From Pelagibius sp. (GTDB lineage: Bacteria; Pseudomonadota; Alphaproteobacteria; Kiloniellales; Kiloniellaceae): a stretch of DNA of 64,000 bases. The notes under the pieces are model-generated. The model ran no database searches. It was not told the origin of the DNA and worked only from the letters and a program-made list of their open reading frames with translations. Both the position numbers and the translations under genes were made by a program. Shown piece after piece: positions 52,247-60,076 of the stretch (within the stretch, counting starts at the first letter, position 1; each line of letters begins with the position of its first letter). Location of the stretch: NCBI RefSeq assembly GCF_028281305.1, contig NZ_JANQKD010000087.1, forward strand, positions 1 to 64,000. The letters are read 5' to 3'.

Positions 52247-52651
52247 ATGACAACGCGGCGCAGGTTCCTGATCTCCAGCAGCCTTGTCTTGTCGGCGGGC
52301 GTTCTCGTTACGGGGCTAGCCGCAGGGCTCGGCACCCGGCCGGCGCGCGCGCACCACGGCTGGCGCTGGACCGAGGACGGCAACTTCGAGCTTACGGGCC
52401 TGATCCAGACGGTGCGTCTGGGCAATCCGCACGGGCTTCTCACCGTCGATGCCGACGGCGAGATCTGGACCGTCGAGGTCGGACAGCCCTGGCGCAACGA
52501 GCGGGCGGGCCTCACCGACGACATGCTGACCCCGGGGACGGAGATCAAGGCCATCGGGCAGCGCGCCGCCGATGAGGCCGACAAGCGGGTCAAGGCGGAG
52601 CGCGTCAGCATCAAAGGTCAGCTCTACAACCTTTACCCGAACCGGGACTGA
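52247..52651 (+). CDS. DUF6152-like exported protein with Tat signal
   Basis: This 134-aa protein starts MTTRRRFLISSSLVLSAGVL, a twin-arginine-type signal, with cleavage near ARAHHG. The mature part HHGWRWTEDGNFELTGLIQT, GNPHGLLTVDADGEIWTVEV and LTPGTEIKAIGQRAADEA matches small periplasmic proteins of the DUF6152 type (from memory). ATG 52247 has CGGAGGCG upstream; the longer track ORF lacks a signal. The next membrane-protein gene begins within or just after its 3' end, suggesting a two-gene unit. Function is unknown. Confidence 0.75.
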   Translation: MTTRRRFLISSSLVLSAGVLVTGLAAGLGTRPARAHHGWRWTEDGNFELTGLIQTVRLGNPHGLLTVDADGEIWTVEVGQPWRNERAGLTDDMLTPGTEIKAIGQRAADEADKRVKAERVSIKGQLYNLYPNRD

Positions 52652-53153
52652 GGGCGCGATCTTCGACGCCCCAATCGTCGAGGCGCTGGCAGCGCTTCAG
52701 GACATGGCGCTGCCGAGCGCCCTGCGCGCCTCGCGCTGGGTCTATCCCGTCGTCAACGCCGGCCACATCGTCGGTCTGGCGCTGCTGTTCGGCGCCATCG
52801 TACCGCTCGACCTCAGGCTCCTGGGGGCCTGGGCCGACCGCCCCATCGCACCGATGGCCCGGGTCCTGGTCCCGGTCGCCCTCTGCGGCCTGGTTCTGGC
52901 GGTCGTCTGCGGGCTGCTGCTGTTCTCGGTCCACGCGGTCAAGTACGCGGGCACGACTCTTTTCCAGGTCAAACTGCTGTTGATCCTCGCGGCCATCGCC
53001 AATGCCCTGCTGCTGCGCCGCGCGGCCGACTGGACCCTGGCCCAGGTGCCGGAGATGGCGGTAAACAGCCCGCGCCTGCGCCTGGCCGGCGCCCTCTCGC
53101 TCGGTCTCTGGCTGGCGGTCATCCTCTGCGGCCGCTTTATTGCTTACCTGTGA
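52572..53153 (+). CDS. Four-helix membrane protein, DUF6644-like (start uncertain)
   Basis: This integral membrane protein has four hydrophobic segments, among them VVNAGHIVGLALLFGAIVPL, VLVPVALCGLVLAVVCGLLL and LLLILAAIANALLL. A conserved-looking His (GHIVG) and HAVKYAGTTLFQVK resemble DUF6644/DUF2214-type proteins often paired with DUF6152. The only ATG upstream of the conserved region is 52572, overlapping the previous gene by 80 bp. ATG 52704 would cut into the conserved part, and an ATC at 52659 after GAGGGC is a possible non-standard start. It overlaps the convergent RNA ligase-like gene by 10 bp. Confidence 0.7.
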   Translation: MRPTSGSRRSASASKVSSTTFTRTGTEGAIFDAPIVEALAALQDMALPSALRASRWVYPVVNAGHIVGLALLFGAIVPLDLRLLGAWADRPIAPMARVLVPVALCGLVLAVVCGLLLFSVHAVKYAGTTLFQVKLLLILAAIANALLLRRAADWTLAQVPEMAVNSPRLRLAGALSLGLWLAVILCGRFIAYL

Positions 53154-53689
53154 GCGGCCTTGGGCTTACCGGCGAAGGGAAACACGGCCAGGTCACGGAT
53201 CGTCCCGTCATCGGCGGCCACCCAGGTCAGGGCGGGCAGAACCGCGGCGATCCCCCGTTCCGGCAGGGTGAGCGATGCGATCAGGGTCTCGATGGCGGCC
53301 CGGCTCCGGCTGCGCGCCAGGGTGACGTGCGGAACGTACACCGGTGCGCCGAACTTCTCGTCTGCCAGAACGCCGCGGTGAAGCTGGTCGTGCAGAGCGG
53401 TCAAGGCGATGCGGCCGCGCGCCGGCATCAGATAGGCGTAGTAGGCCTCCTCCCGGACCCCTTTGTGGCACTCGAGGGCGGAGAAGGTCGCGGCAATGGG
53501 CGCCTGCACGGCGGCCCGCTCTCGCAGGTGTTCTTCCAGGCTCTCCCGCTCCACCTCGGTGAAGCCGAAGACGAGTGTCACATGCGGCGCGATGGCCTCG
53601 GCCTGGGGGTCGTTGTTCCGCCGGACCCGGTCGATCCACTGGCGGTTGCGGGCGCTGAGCTGGGGGTAGCAGACGATGAAGTTGGTCAT
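53144..53689 (-). CDS. 2'-5' RNA ligase family protein (2H phosphoesterase)
   Basis: This 181-aa cytoplasmic protein has the two HxT motifs of the 2H phosphoesterase superfamily: PHVTLVFGF with His36 and PHVTLARS with His121. The family includes ThpR (cyclic phosphodiesterase/RNA ligase) and related enzymes acting on cyclic phosphate RNA ends. The N-terminus MTNFIVCYPQLS is a fitting first strand. It ends convergently with the membrane protein and lies 12 bp downstream of the AEC transporter gene, so the two are probably co-transcribed. Confidence 0.85.
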   Translation of the reverse strand: MTNFIVCYPQLSARNRQWIDRVRRNNDPQAEAIAPHVTLVFGFTEVERESLEEHLRERAAVQAPIAATFSALECHKGVREEAYYAYLMPARGRIALTALHDQLHRGVLADEKFGAPVYVPHVTLARSRSRAAIETLIASLTLPERGIAAVLPALTWVAADDGTIRDLAVFPFAGKPKAAHR

Positions 53690-53701
53690 CGCGTTCCCGC
53701 C

Positions 53702-54658
53702 TCAGTTCCCTGCCAGCCAGGCTTTGAGAACCGCCAGCAGAATGGAGAGAGTAACCACCGAAAGGGCGGTGGAGATGAGCACCGCCGAGGCCGAGCGCGC
53801 CAGGTAGATGTTGTACTGCCGGGCCATGATGAAGACGTTGGCGCCGGAGGGAATGGCCGCGGTGAGGATCGCCACCACCGCCGCCAGCGGCGGCAGCTCG
53901 AAGACGTAGAAGGCCATCACCGCCATGATTGCCGGATGGACCAGCAGCTTCATCACCACGATGGCCAGGGTCTCTTTCAGATCGCCGGCGATGGTGAAGC
54001 CGGTCAGCGAGGCGCCGAGGGCAAAGAGCGCGCAGGGTGCCGCCGCACCGCCCAGCAGCACCAGAAAGCGGTCCGCAGGCGCCGGGAGCGCGAGATCCGA
54101 AGCGCCATAGGCGATGCCGGCGAGCAGGGCCAGGATGATGGGGTTGACCGCCAGGGCCTTGGCCGCATTCGCCATCATGGTCCCCCAGCCCGCCCCGCCT
54201 TCGCCCCGCGCACTGCGGCCCAGTTCGATCAGCACGGTGATGACCGGAAAGATCAGGATCGCATGGAAGGTGATGATCAGCATGAGCTGCAGGCCGCCCT
54301 CCTCACCCAGGGCGGTGAAGATCAGCGGAATGCCCAGCAGCACGGTGTTGGAGAAGATCGAGCCCATGCCGAAGAGGGTGCGCTCGGCAAGCCCGGTGCG
54401 GAACAGCAGCAGGGCCAGGCCCCAGGCCAGGATGAAGGTGACGAGCACCGCACTCAGGTAGGCGCCGGCGATGGTGAACTCGATCGGCCCCAGCCCGCGC
54501 GCCATGGAGCGAAACAGCAGGGCGGGAATCGCGAAGTAGAAGACAAAGGTGTTGAGGCCCTTGATCGCCTCCTCGCTCATCCAGCCTTTGCGCCCGACCA
54601 GATAGCCGCAGAGGATCAGGCCGAAGATCGGCAGAACCGTTTCAAGAATGCTTTGCAT
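53702..54658 (-). CDS. AEC family transporter (auxin efflux carrier-like)
   Basis: This 318-aa protein has ten predicted membrane helices in the bile-acid/AEC fold. The start MQSILETVLPIFGLILCGYL, FFYFAIPALLF-like segment (YFAIPALLFRSMARG), SNTVLLGIPLIFTALG, and the C-terminal AAIPSGANVFIMARQYNIYL are typical. Such carriers move malonate, malate or similar organic acids; the substrate is unknown. ATG 54658 is preferred to the 50-residue track extension. Confidence 0.9.
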   Translation of the reverse strand: MQSILETVLPIFGLILCGYLVGRKGWMSEEAIKGLNTFVFYFAIPALLFRSMARGLGPIEFTIAGAYLSAVLVTFILAWGLALLLFRTGLAERTLFGMGSIFSNTVLLGIPLIFTALGEEGGLQLMLIITFHAILIFPVITVLIELGRSARGEGGAGWGTMMANAAKALAVNPIILALLAGIAYGASDLALPAPADRFLVLLGGAAAPCALFALGASLTGFTIAGDLKETLAIVVMKLLVHPAIMAVMAFYVFELPPLAAVVAILTAAIPSGANVFIMARQYNIYLARSASAVLISTALSVVTLSILLAVLKAWLAGN

Positions 54659-54798
54659 GGGCTGAAGGTACGGGTGGGGACATAGAGGGGGTGTCGGCCT
54701 CTGCAGGGCGGGCCTTGCGAAGGACCCATGGAACAGGCTGGCGGCTGGGAGTGCGATGCGGCTGGAGCCGGAACCGGCGATGCGCCAAGATAGCACCC

Positions 54799-55008
54799 AT
54801 GGATCCAAAACTCACGGCCTGGCTGATTCTGGGTTTCGGCTATCTGCTGCCGCTGGCCCATGTGCTGATCTCGCCGCGCTCCGGCGGCTGGCGCCCGCCG
54901 CCGGGCAGCGGCTGCCCGCTGGGGCCGCGCGCCGGCTGGATCGTGCTGGTGCTGCTACTGGGGCCGATCGGCTGGCTGATGTTCTGGCGCAGCCGGCGGC
55001 GCGCCTAG
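54799..55008 (+). CDS. Small membrane protein with PLDc_N-like helices
   Basis: This 69-aa protein has two membrane helices (LTAWLILGFGYLLPLAHVLI and GWIVLVLLLGPIGWLMFWRS). The second resembles the short PLDc_N-type motif LLLGPIGWLMFW found in many small bacterial proteins. The start MDPKLTAW was chosen within a longer track ORF. No strong Shine-Dalgarno. It is followed by the cobalamin riboswitch. Confidence 0.55.
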   Translation: MDPKLTAWLILGFGYLLPLAHVLISPRSGGWRPPPGSGCPLGPRAGWIVLVLLLGPIGWLMFWRSRRRA

Positions 55009-55072
55009 GCAGGCCGGCCAACCCCCCTCAGGACCCTTGCGGCGAATCGCGTTTTTGTCACAGGCTTGCGGG

Positions 55073-55258
55073 CGATGGTTCCGCCAGGCCGAACGCACGG
55101 CGGATGAAAAGGGAACACGGTGAGGCGTACCCATCAGGGACCGAGACCGTGGCTGCCCCCGCAACTGTAAGCGGCGAGCGATACCCGAAGCGCCACTGGC
55201 CCGCTAAAGGCCGGGAAGGCGGGTAGAGCGTCAAGCCGCAAGCCAGGAGACCTGCCAT
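55073..55258 (+). promoter_or_regulatory. Cobalamin riboswitch
   Basis: Conserved boxes occur in order: ATGGTTCCG, GATGAAAAGGGAACACGGTG, GGCTGCCCCCGCAACTGTAA with GCGG, GCCACTGG..CCGGGAAGGC, and the B12 box-like GCCAGGAGACCTGCC. The CbiM-like gene starts 69 nt downstream, so adenosylcobalamin should repress it, probably at translation, because no clear terminator lies between. Confidence 0.95.
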
Positions 55259-55326
55259 CACCAAGCCGGCGCTACGGGCGCCTCGAACCAACGACTCCGC
55301 ACGGTGGGTGCGGATGGGGGAAAACC

Positions 55327-56010
55327 ATGCATATCGAACTGGGCATCGTCGACGGTGCCAAAATCGTTCTCAGCTACGCAACCGCGGCAGCGGCCTTTGG
55401 CTTGGCCGGCAAACTCGCGGTGGACACGATCCGCCGCGACGGCGGCATCAGCGCGCTCACCCTGCGCAGCGTCGTCACCACCGCCTTGGTGTTCTGCTTC
55501 TTCGAGGTCCTGCCGCACTATCCCGTCGGGGTGTCCGAGGTCCACTTCATACTCGGATCGACGCTCTACCTGATCTTCGGCGCCGGCCCGGCGGCCATAG
55601 GGCTGGCCGGGGGCCTGCTGCTTCAGGGACTGCTCTTTGCGCCCGCCGACCTGCCGCAGTACTTCATCAACGTTACCACGCTGATCGTGCCGCTCTGGGC
55701 CATCAGCCTGTTGGCCAAGCGCATCATCCCGGCCGACACACCTTACGTCGAGGTAAAGTACTGGCAGGCGTTGGCGCTCTCCACCGCCTACCAGGGCGGC
55801 ATCGTCGCCTGGGTTGCCTTTTGGGCCTTCTATGGGCAGGGCTTCGCGGCGGCCAACGTCGCAGCGGTGACCTCCTTCGGCGGCGCCTACATGCTGGTGA
55901 TCATTCTTGAGCCGCTGGCCGATCTGGCGGTGCTGGCTGCGGCGAAGGCGCTGGCTCCGCTCAGCCGGAGCGGCCTGCTCTACAACCGCCTGCATCACCC
56001 GGCGACCTGA
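55327..56010 (+). CDS. CbiM-like energy-coupling factor transporter permease
   Basis: This 227-aa membrane protein has about six helices. The N-terminus MHIELGIVDGAKI places His2 as in CbiM/NikM, where the first residues bind the metal. Other segments are VHFILGSTLYLIFGAGPAAIG and LPQYFINVTTLIVPLW. Members import cobalt or nickel. Directly behind a cobalamin riboswitch, cobalt uptake for B12 synthesis is likely. No CbiQ, CbiN or CbiO genes are nearby, so partners must lie elsewhere or it works alone. A GC-rich hairpin (CCCGGCGG...CCGCCGGG) follows near 56021. Confidence 0.85.
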   Translation: MHIELGIVDGAKIVLSYATAAAAFGLAGKLAVDTIRRDGGISALTLRSVVTTALVFCFFEVLPHYPVGVSEVHFILGSTLYLIFGAGPAAIGLAGGLLLQGLLFAPADLPQYFINVTTLIVPLWAISLLAKRIIPADTPYVEVKYWQALALSTAYQGGIVAWVAFWAFYGQGFAAANVAAVTSFGGAYMLVIILEPLADLAVLAAAKALAPLSRSGLLYNRLHHPAT

Positions 56011-56124
56011 CGCGGCAGCCCGGCGGTCCCCCCTGAGCGGGGCCGCCGGGTCCGCAGGTCGGCTGGCGAGCCAACACCTGCCCCGGGGGCACGGCAAAAC
56101 GTCAGAGGAGCAGCACTGGGTCTG

Positions 56125-58362
56125 TCAGTCGGGGCCGCGCACGGGCATGATGGCACCGGGCGCCGGCTTGACGAACCGCTGAATCAACAGCGTTCCAGCG
56201 GCCAGGCCGATACCGATGATGTCGGACACAATTCCCCCTTCGATCATGAAGAGTGCCGCAACGATCAGCGACACGCGCAGGAACCAGACCGTGCGCGCGC
56301 CCAGGAACCAGCCCTGCACACCGGATGACAGCAGGAACACGCCGGCCACCGCCGTTATGAACGCCCGCCCCACTTCGAAAGTGCTGCCCTCCATCAGGAT
56401 CGCCGAGTTGTAGAAAAACATGAAGGGCACGATGAAGGCGGCAATGCCGATCTTGAAGGAGGCGACGGAGGTCTCCATCGGGTTGGCGCCGGAGATCCCG
56501 GCGGCCGCATAGGATGCCAAAGCGACCGGGGGCGTGATGGCCGAAACGACGGCAAAGTAGAAGACGAAGAAGTGTGCTGTCAGTGCCGGAATGCCCAGCT
56601 CGATCAACCCGGGCGCCACGACCGATGCGGCCACCGCGTAGGCCGCGGTTGTCGGCATGCCCATGCCAAGCAGAATGGCGATGCACATGGCGAAGAACAG
56701 GGCCAGGAGCTGGGAGGCCTCGGCAAGCCCCAGCAGCAGGTTCGAAAACCGCGCCCCGACCCCGGTCAGTGAGATCACCCCGACGATGATGCCGGCACAG
56801 GCGCAGACGGCGATGATCTGCACCGACATCATGCCGGCGATCTCGAACGCCTTGGCGATGGATCGCGGCCCCATGCGATAGGGCGTGAGCCAGCTCACCA
56901 CCGCGGCTGCGGCGGTCGCAAGCGTGCCGGCACGGATCACCGAATAGCCCATGAAAAGCGCCGCGATCAGAATGATGATCGGCAGGAACAGGAAGACCCG
57001 CCGCGACATCTCGCGCAGCTTGGGCAGTTCGTCATCGCGCATGCCGCGCATGCCGAGCTTTGCGGCCTCGAAATCGACCATGAAGTAGATCGACACGAAA
57101 TAGAGGATCGCCGGGATGATCGCAGCGACCGCAATCTCGGTGTAGGGAATGCCGGTGATCTCCGCCATGATGAAGGCGCCGGCGCCCATGATGGGGGGCA
57201 TGATCTGCCCGCCGGTCGAGGCCGCGGCCTCGATCGCCCCGGCAGTCTTGCGGTGATAACCGACCTTCTTCATCAGCGGGATGGTGAGCGAGCCCGTGGC
57301 GACAACGTTGCCGGCCGAGGTCCCGTTGATCATTCCCATCAGGCCGCTGGCGAAGATCGCCACCTTGGCCGGGCCGCCGCGCGCCCGGCCGGCTGCCGCA
57401 AAGGCAAAGTTGACGAAGTAGGCGCCAACCTTGGAGGCCTGGAGAAACGCGGCGAAGATAATGAAGAGAATGATATAGGTTGAGGAGACCGCGGTCGTCG
57501 GTCCAAGAATGCCCGCGTCCGTGTAGACTTGGCTAAAGAACCGCTGCCAGGTGATCGCCGGTGCACTGAGAAAGCCCGGCAGGTACTGCCCGGTGAAGAC
57601 GTAAACCAGAAAGATGCCGGCGATGATGACCAGCGCCAGCCCGGCGACACGACGGGTCAGTTCCATGATCAGGATCGTGCCCGCGACCGCTGCAATAGAG
57701 ATGCCGATGGGCGCAAAGGGCGTTCCCGTGGAGTTGCGCATCAAGGTGCCGTAGATCGCGATCAGGTAGGTGGCCACGGCGACGCCGCAGACCGCGAGAA
57801 CGATGTCCGGGAAAGCAAAGTGGCTGCGCTCGCGTCGGTCAGCCCAGGAGAGCAGGACAGCCCCGACCGTCGACAGCATCAGCGGCAGACCGAAAAGCCA
57901 GGTCTCCTTGAACTTGATGCCTTCATCGATGCCGTTCCACATCACGCCGTTGGCGATATCGACAGCGAAGGAGAGCGCCATGCCAAGGGCAAAGAGCGCC
58001 GGCAGGATCAGGACATAGGACAGGTAGTCCAGCAGCCGGGTTTCGTTCGCGGCACCACTGGCGAAGCCGCGCGCCGAAAAGAGTACGAAACCGAGACCCA
58101 ACGCCCCGGCGATATGCACGATGCGGAAGTTCCAGGTTTCCATGGGGAAAACCGGAAGGAAGGGAAGATCCACCAGGCCACCGGTCATGGCGCTGAGCGA
58201 CAGACCGTTCAGCGCGGCCATGTGGAAACCGGCATAGACCGCGGCCAAGGCAGCGACCACAAGATGCGCGCGGCCCTCGAACAAGCGCCGATTGCTCTCG
58301 ACGGTCTCTTCGTCGACCCCTTTGACTGTGATTGGGCTCTCGGTTTCGGCTTGATTTGTCAC
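56125..58362 (-). CDS. TRAP transporter permease, 4TM-12TM fusion (DctQM type)
   Basis: This 745-aa inner-membrane protein joins the small (DctQ-like) and large (DctM-like) TRAP subunits. Large-subunit motifs include GLMGMINGTSAGNVVATGSL, PPIMGAGAFIMAEITGIPY, and MGMPTTAAYAVAASVVAPGL with FYFAVVSAITPPVALASYAAAGIS. These fused permeases partner with TAXI-type binding proteins, encoded just upstream. The transporter uses an ion gradient to import small acids; the ligand is unknown. A terminator separates it from the receptor gene, so permease expression should be lower. Confidence 0.95.
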   Translation of the reverse strand: MTNQAETESPITVKGVDEETVESNRRLFEGRAHLVVAALAAVYAGFHMAALNGLSLSAMTGGLVDLPFLPVFPMETWNFRIVHIAGALGLGFVLFSARGFASGAANETRLLDYLSYVLILPALFALGMALSFAVDIANGVMWNGIDEGIKFKETWLFGLPLMLSTVGAVLLSWADRRERSHFAFPDIVLAVCGVAVATYLIAIYGTLMRNSTGTPFAPIGISIAAVAGTILIMELTRRVAGLALVIIAGIFLVYVFTGQYLPGFLSAPAITWQRFFSQVYTDAGILGPTTAVSSTYIILFIIFAAFLQASKVGAYFVNFAFAAAGRARGGPAKVAIFASGLMGMINGTSAGNVVATGSLTIPLMKKVGYHRKTAGAIEAAASTGGQIMPPIMGAGAFIMAEITGIPYTEIAVAAIIPAILYFVSIYFMVDFEAAKLGMRGMRDDELPKLREMSRRVFLFLPIIILIAALFMGYSVIRAGTLATAAAAVVSWLTPYRMGPRSIAKAFEIAGMMSVQIIAVCACAGIIVGVISLTGVGARFSNLLLGLAEASQLLALFFAMCIAILLGMGMPTTAAYAVAASVVAPGLIELGIPALTAHFFVFYFAVVSAITPPVALASYAAAGISGANPMETSVASFKIGIAAFIVPFMFFYNSAILMEGSTFEVGRAFITAVAGVFLLSSGVQGWFLGARTVWFLRVSLIVAALFMIEGGIVSDIIGIGLAAGTLLIQRFVKPAPGAIMPVRGPD

Positions 58363-58460
58363 AGTCCCCTCCCTCTTTTAGCCGTCAGTCTGCCTGAGCG
58401 GTTTCAGAATACCAGCGCTTATTCCCCTCGCCGGGTGCGGGTAAGCCCATGTGGCGGCTG

Positions 58461-58497
58461 AAAAAAGGGGCCGCCTCGCAGAGCAAGGCGGCCCCCA
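58461..58497 (-). terminator. Intra-operon terminator between TAXI receptor and TRAP permease
   Basis: GGGGCCGCC/GGCGGCCCC (9 bp) with an 11-nt loop is followed by TTTTTT on the minus strand, 22 bp after the receptor stop. Partial read-through would give more receptor than permease. Confidence 0.85.
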
Positions 58498-58518
58498 ACC
58501 GCTGTCGGAAAACGAGGC

Positions 58519-59499
58519 TCAGCCGCCGTGGACCATGTCCCCGGCAATCGAGGCGCCGTTCTCGTTGAACCACTTGGCCGCACCCGGATGCCACTTCATC
58601 ACTTCGTTCTTGTCCCAGTTCTCGGGCAGCGTCGAACGGGCGGCACGGTGGATGGTGACCATACGATCGTTGTCGGACATCACCACATTGACAACCGCAT
58701 AGACGAAGTCTTCCGGCAGATCGCAGTTGGCAATCGCGAAGTTCCACATGGAAACCGAACGCGCATCGCTGTCCAAGGTGGTGTAGGTATCAGCGGCGAT
58801 GTCGAAGGAGGAGACGGGGAAGGTCTCGAGAATCTTCGCCTGTTCTTCCGCCGTGAACTCGATGATGTTCACATCGGTTTGCACTTCGAGCTGGCTGACG
58901 GCAGGCACCGGCACGCCGGCTGCAAAGGCGATCACGTCGAGCAGACCGTCCTGAAGCTGGCCACCCAGATCCGACCAGCCGCCGTTGCGGCGATCGAAGT
59001 TGACGCCGAGCGTCTCCATCATGCGCGGGAAGTAGGTGTCCGATGTCGAACCCGCCGGGCCGAAACCGATGCGGGCACCGTCAGGAATGTCCTTGACGGA
59101 CGCAATGCCGGACGACGACAGGGCGGTGATCGAAAACGGCGTCTGATACATCGGGAACATCGCGCAGGCATTGGTCATCTGCAGACCCGGGGCGATGGGG
59201 TTGGTGCCCTGAATCGACTCCGCCGCAGGGCCCATGGTCGTCATGCCAAAGGCTGCATCGCCGGTGTGCACCAGCGCCATGTTCTGCATGGGGCCGCCGG
59301 TGACCTCGCCACCGCCGGAGATGCCCAACTCTTCCGCTACGAGGTTGGCCCAGCCCGAGCCGTAGGCGAAGTAGGTCCCGCCTTGTGAGGCCGTACCAAC
59401 GGTGAAGCTCTCCGGCCAGCCCGCGCGATCCTGGGCAAAGCCCGTTGTTGCGGTGAGGGCGATGGCAACGGCAGTGCCAGCGAATACCGAAAATCTCAT
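58519..59499 (-). CDS. TAXI family TRAP transporter substrate-binding protein
   Basis: This 326-aa periplasmic binding protein has a signal peptide (MRFSVFAGTAVAIALTATTG, cleavage near FAQ). The mature part FTVGTASQGGTYFAYGSGWA is the TAXI signature (G-T-x-x-G-G-T-Y). Further conserved parts are GDAAFGMTTMGPAAESIQG, GARIGFGPAGSTSDTYFPRM, and LLDVIAFAAGVPVPAVSQL. It delivers an unknown substrate to the fused permease encoded downstream. Confidence 0.95.
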   Translation of the reverse strand: MRFSVFAGTAVAIALTATTGFAQDRAGWPESFTVGTASQGGTYFAYGSGWANLVAEELGISGGGEVTGGPMQNMALVHTGDAAFGMTTMGPAAESIQGTNPIAPGLQMTNACAMFPMYQTPFSITALSSSGIASVKDIPDGARIGFGPAGSTSDTYFPRMMETLGVNFDRRNGGWSDLGGQLQDGLLDVIAFAAGVPVPAVSQLEVQTDVNIIEFTAEEQAKILETFPVSSFDIAADTYTTLDSDARSVSMWNFAIANCDLPEDFVYAVVNVVMSDNDRMVTIHRAARSTLPENWDKNEVMKWHPGAAKWFNENGASIAGDMVHGG

Positions 59500-60076
59500 T
59501 TAGAACTCCCTATACGGTTTTGCACAGCTCGCAAGCTGAGCGGTTTGATTGATACGGTTGGTGTAGGTACCGGTTTCTCAGACTGCTGGTTGTTGATGAT
59601 TTATGCCCGCAGCCGACAAACTCCACTCATGGCGGAGCGATTCCAGAGCCTTGCAGGCTTCAGAGGACCGCTTCGTTCAAGGTGTCCTGAAGAAGTCGAC
59701 GCCGTCATGGCGCCGCGCCAACGTCCAGGGCGCAGCGGCGCTCTCTAAGATGGGGTCCGTACGCTTGGCGGGGCTGCGGCGCAAGCCACGGCAGCCGCCC
59801 TGGCAGTCGGATGAGTCTTCACTGGTTTCCTCCCGTTTCGTGTTTCGCGCCGGGATTGATTGCCCGAAGACCGGCACGTTGACCGGAGTTCTGCAACCGG
59901 CATGCCAAACCTCTGGTCACCGCCACAGCGCGTTTAAGTCGTTGATGATTAAACAGGACATCGGCCCCCACCGCCACCCGGGCCGATGCGCCATGTTACC
60001 CGGCCTACCCAAGGCCGGCTATGGGTGTGTGGATTTCTACACATCCGGCCACATTCGGTCACTTCTGGCGGCTGGC
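59500..60076. other. 577-bp intergenic region, no gene seen
   Basis: Only short, non-conserved ORFs occur on both strands and none has a Shine-Dalgarno or a recognisable product. The part next to 59499 should hold the TAXI promoter and leader. A TGTGTGG...CACATCC near-inverted repeat lies at about 60028-60048, close to the stop of the ScfR-like gene. Base composition is somewhat lower in GC than flanking genes. Confidence 0.5.
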
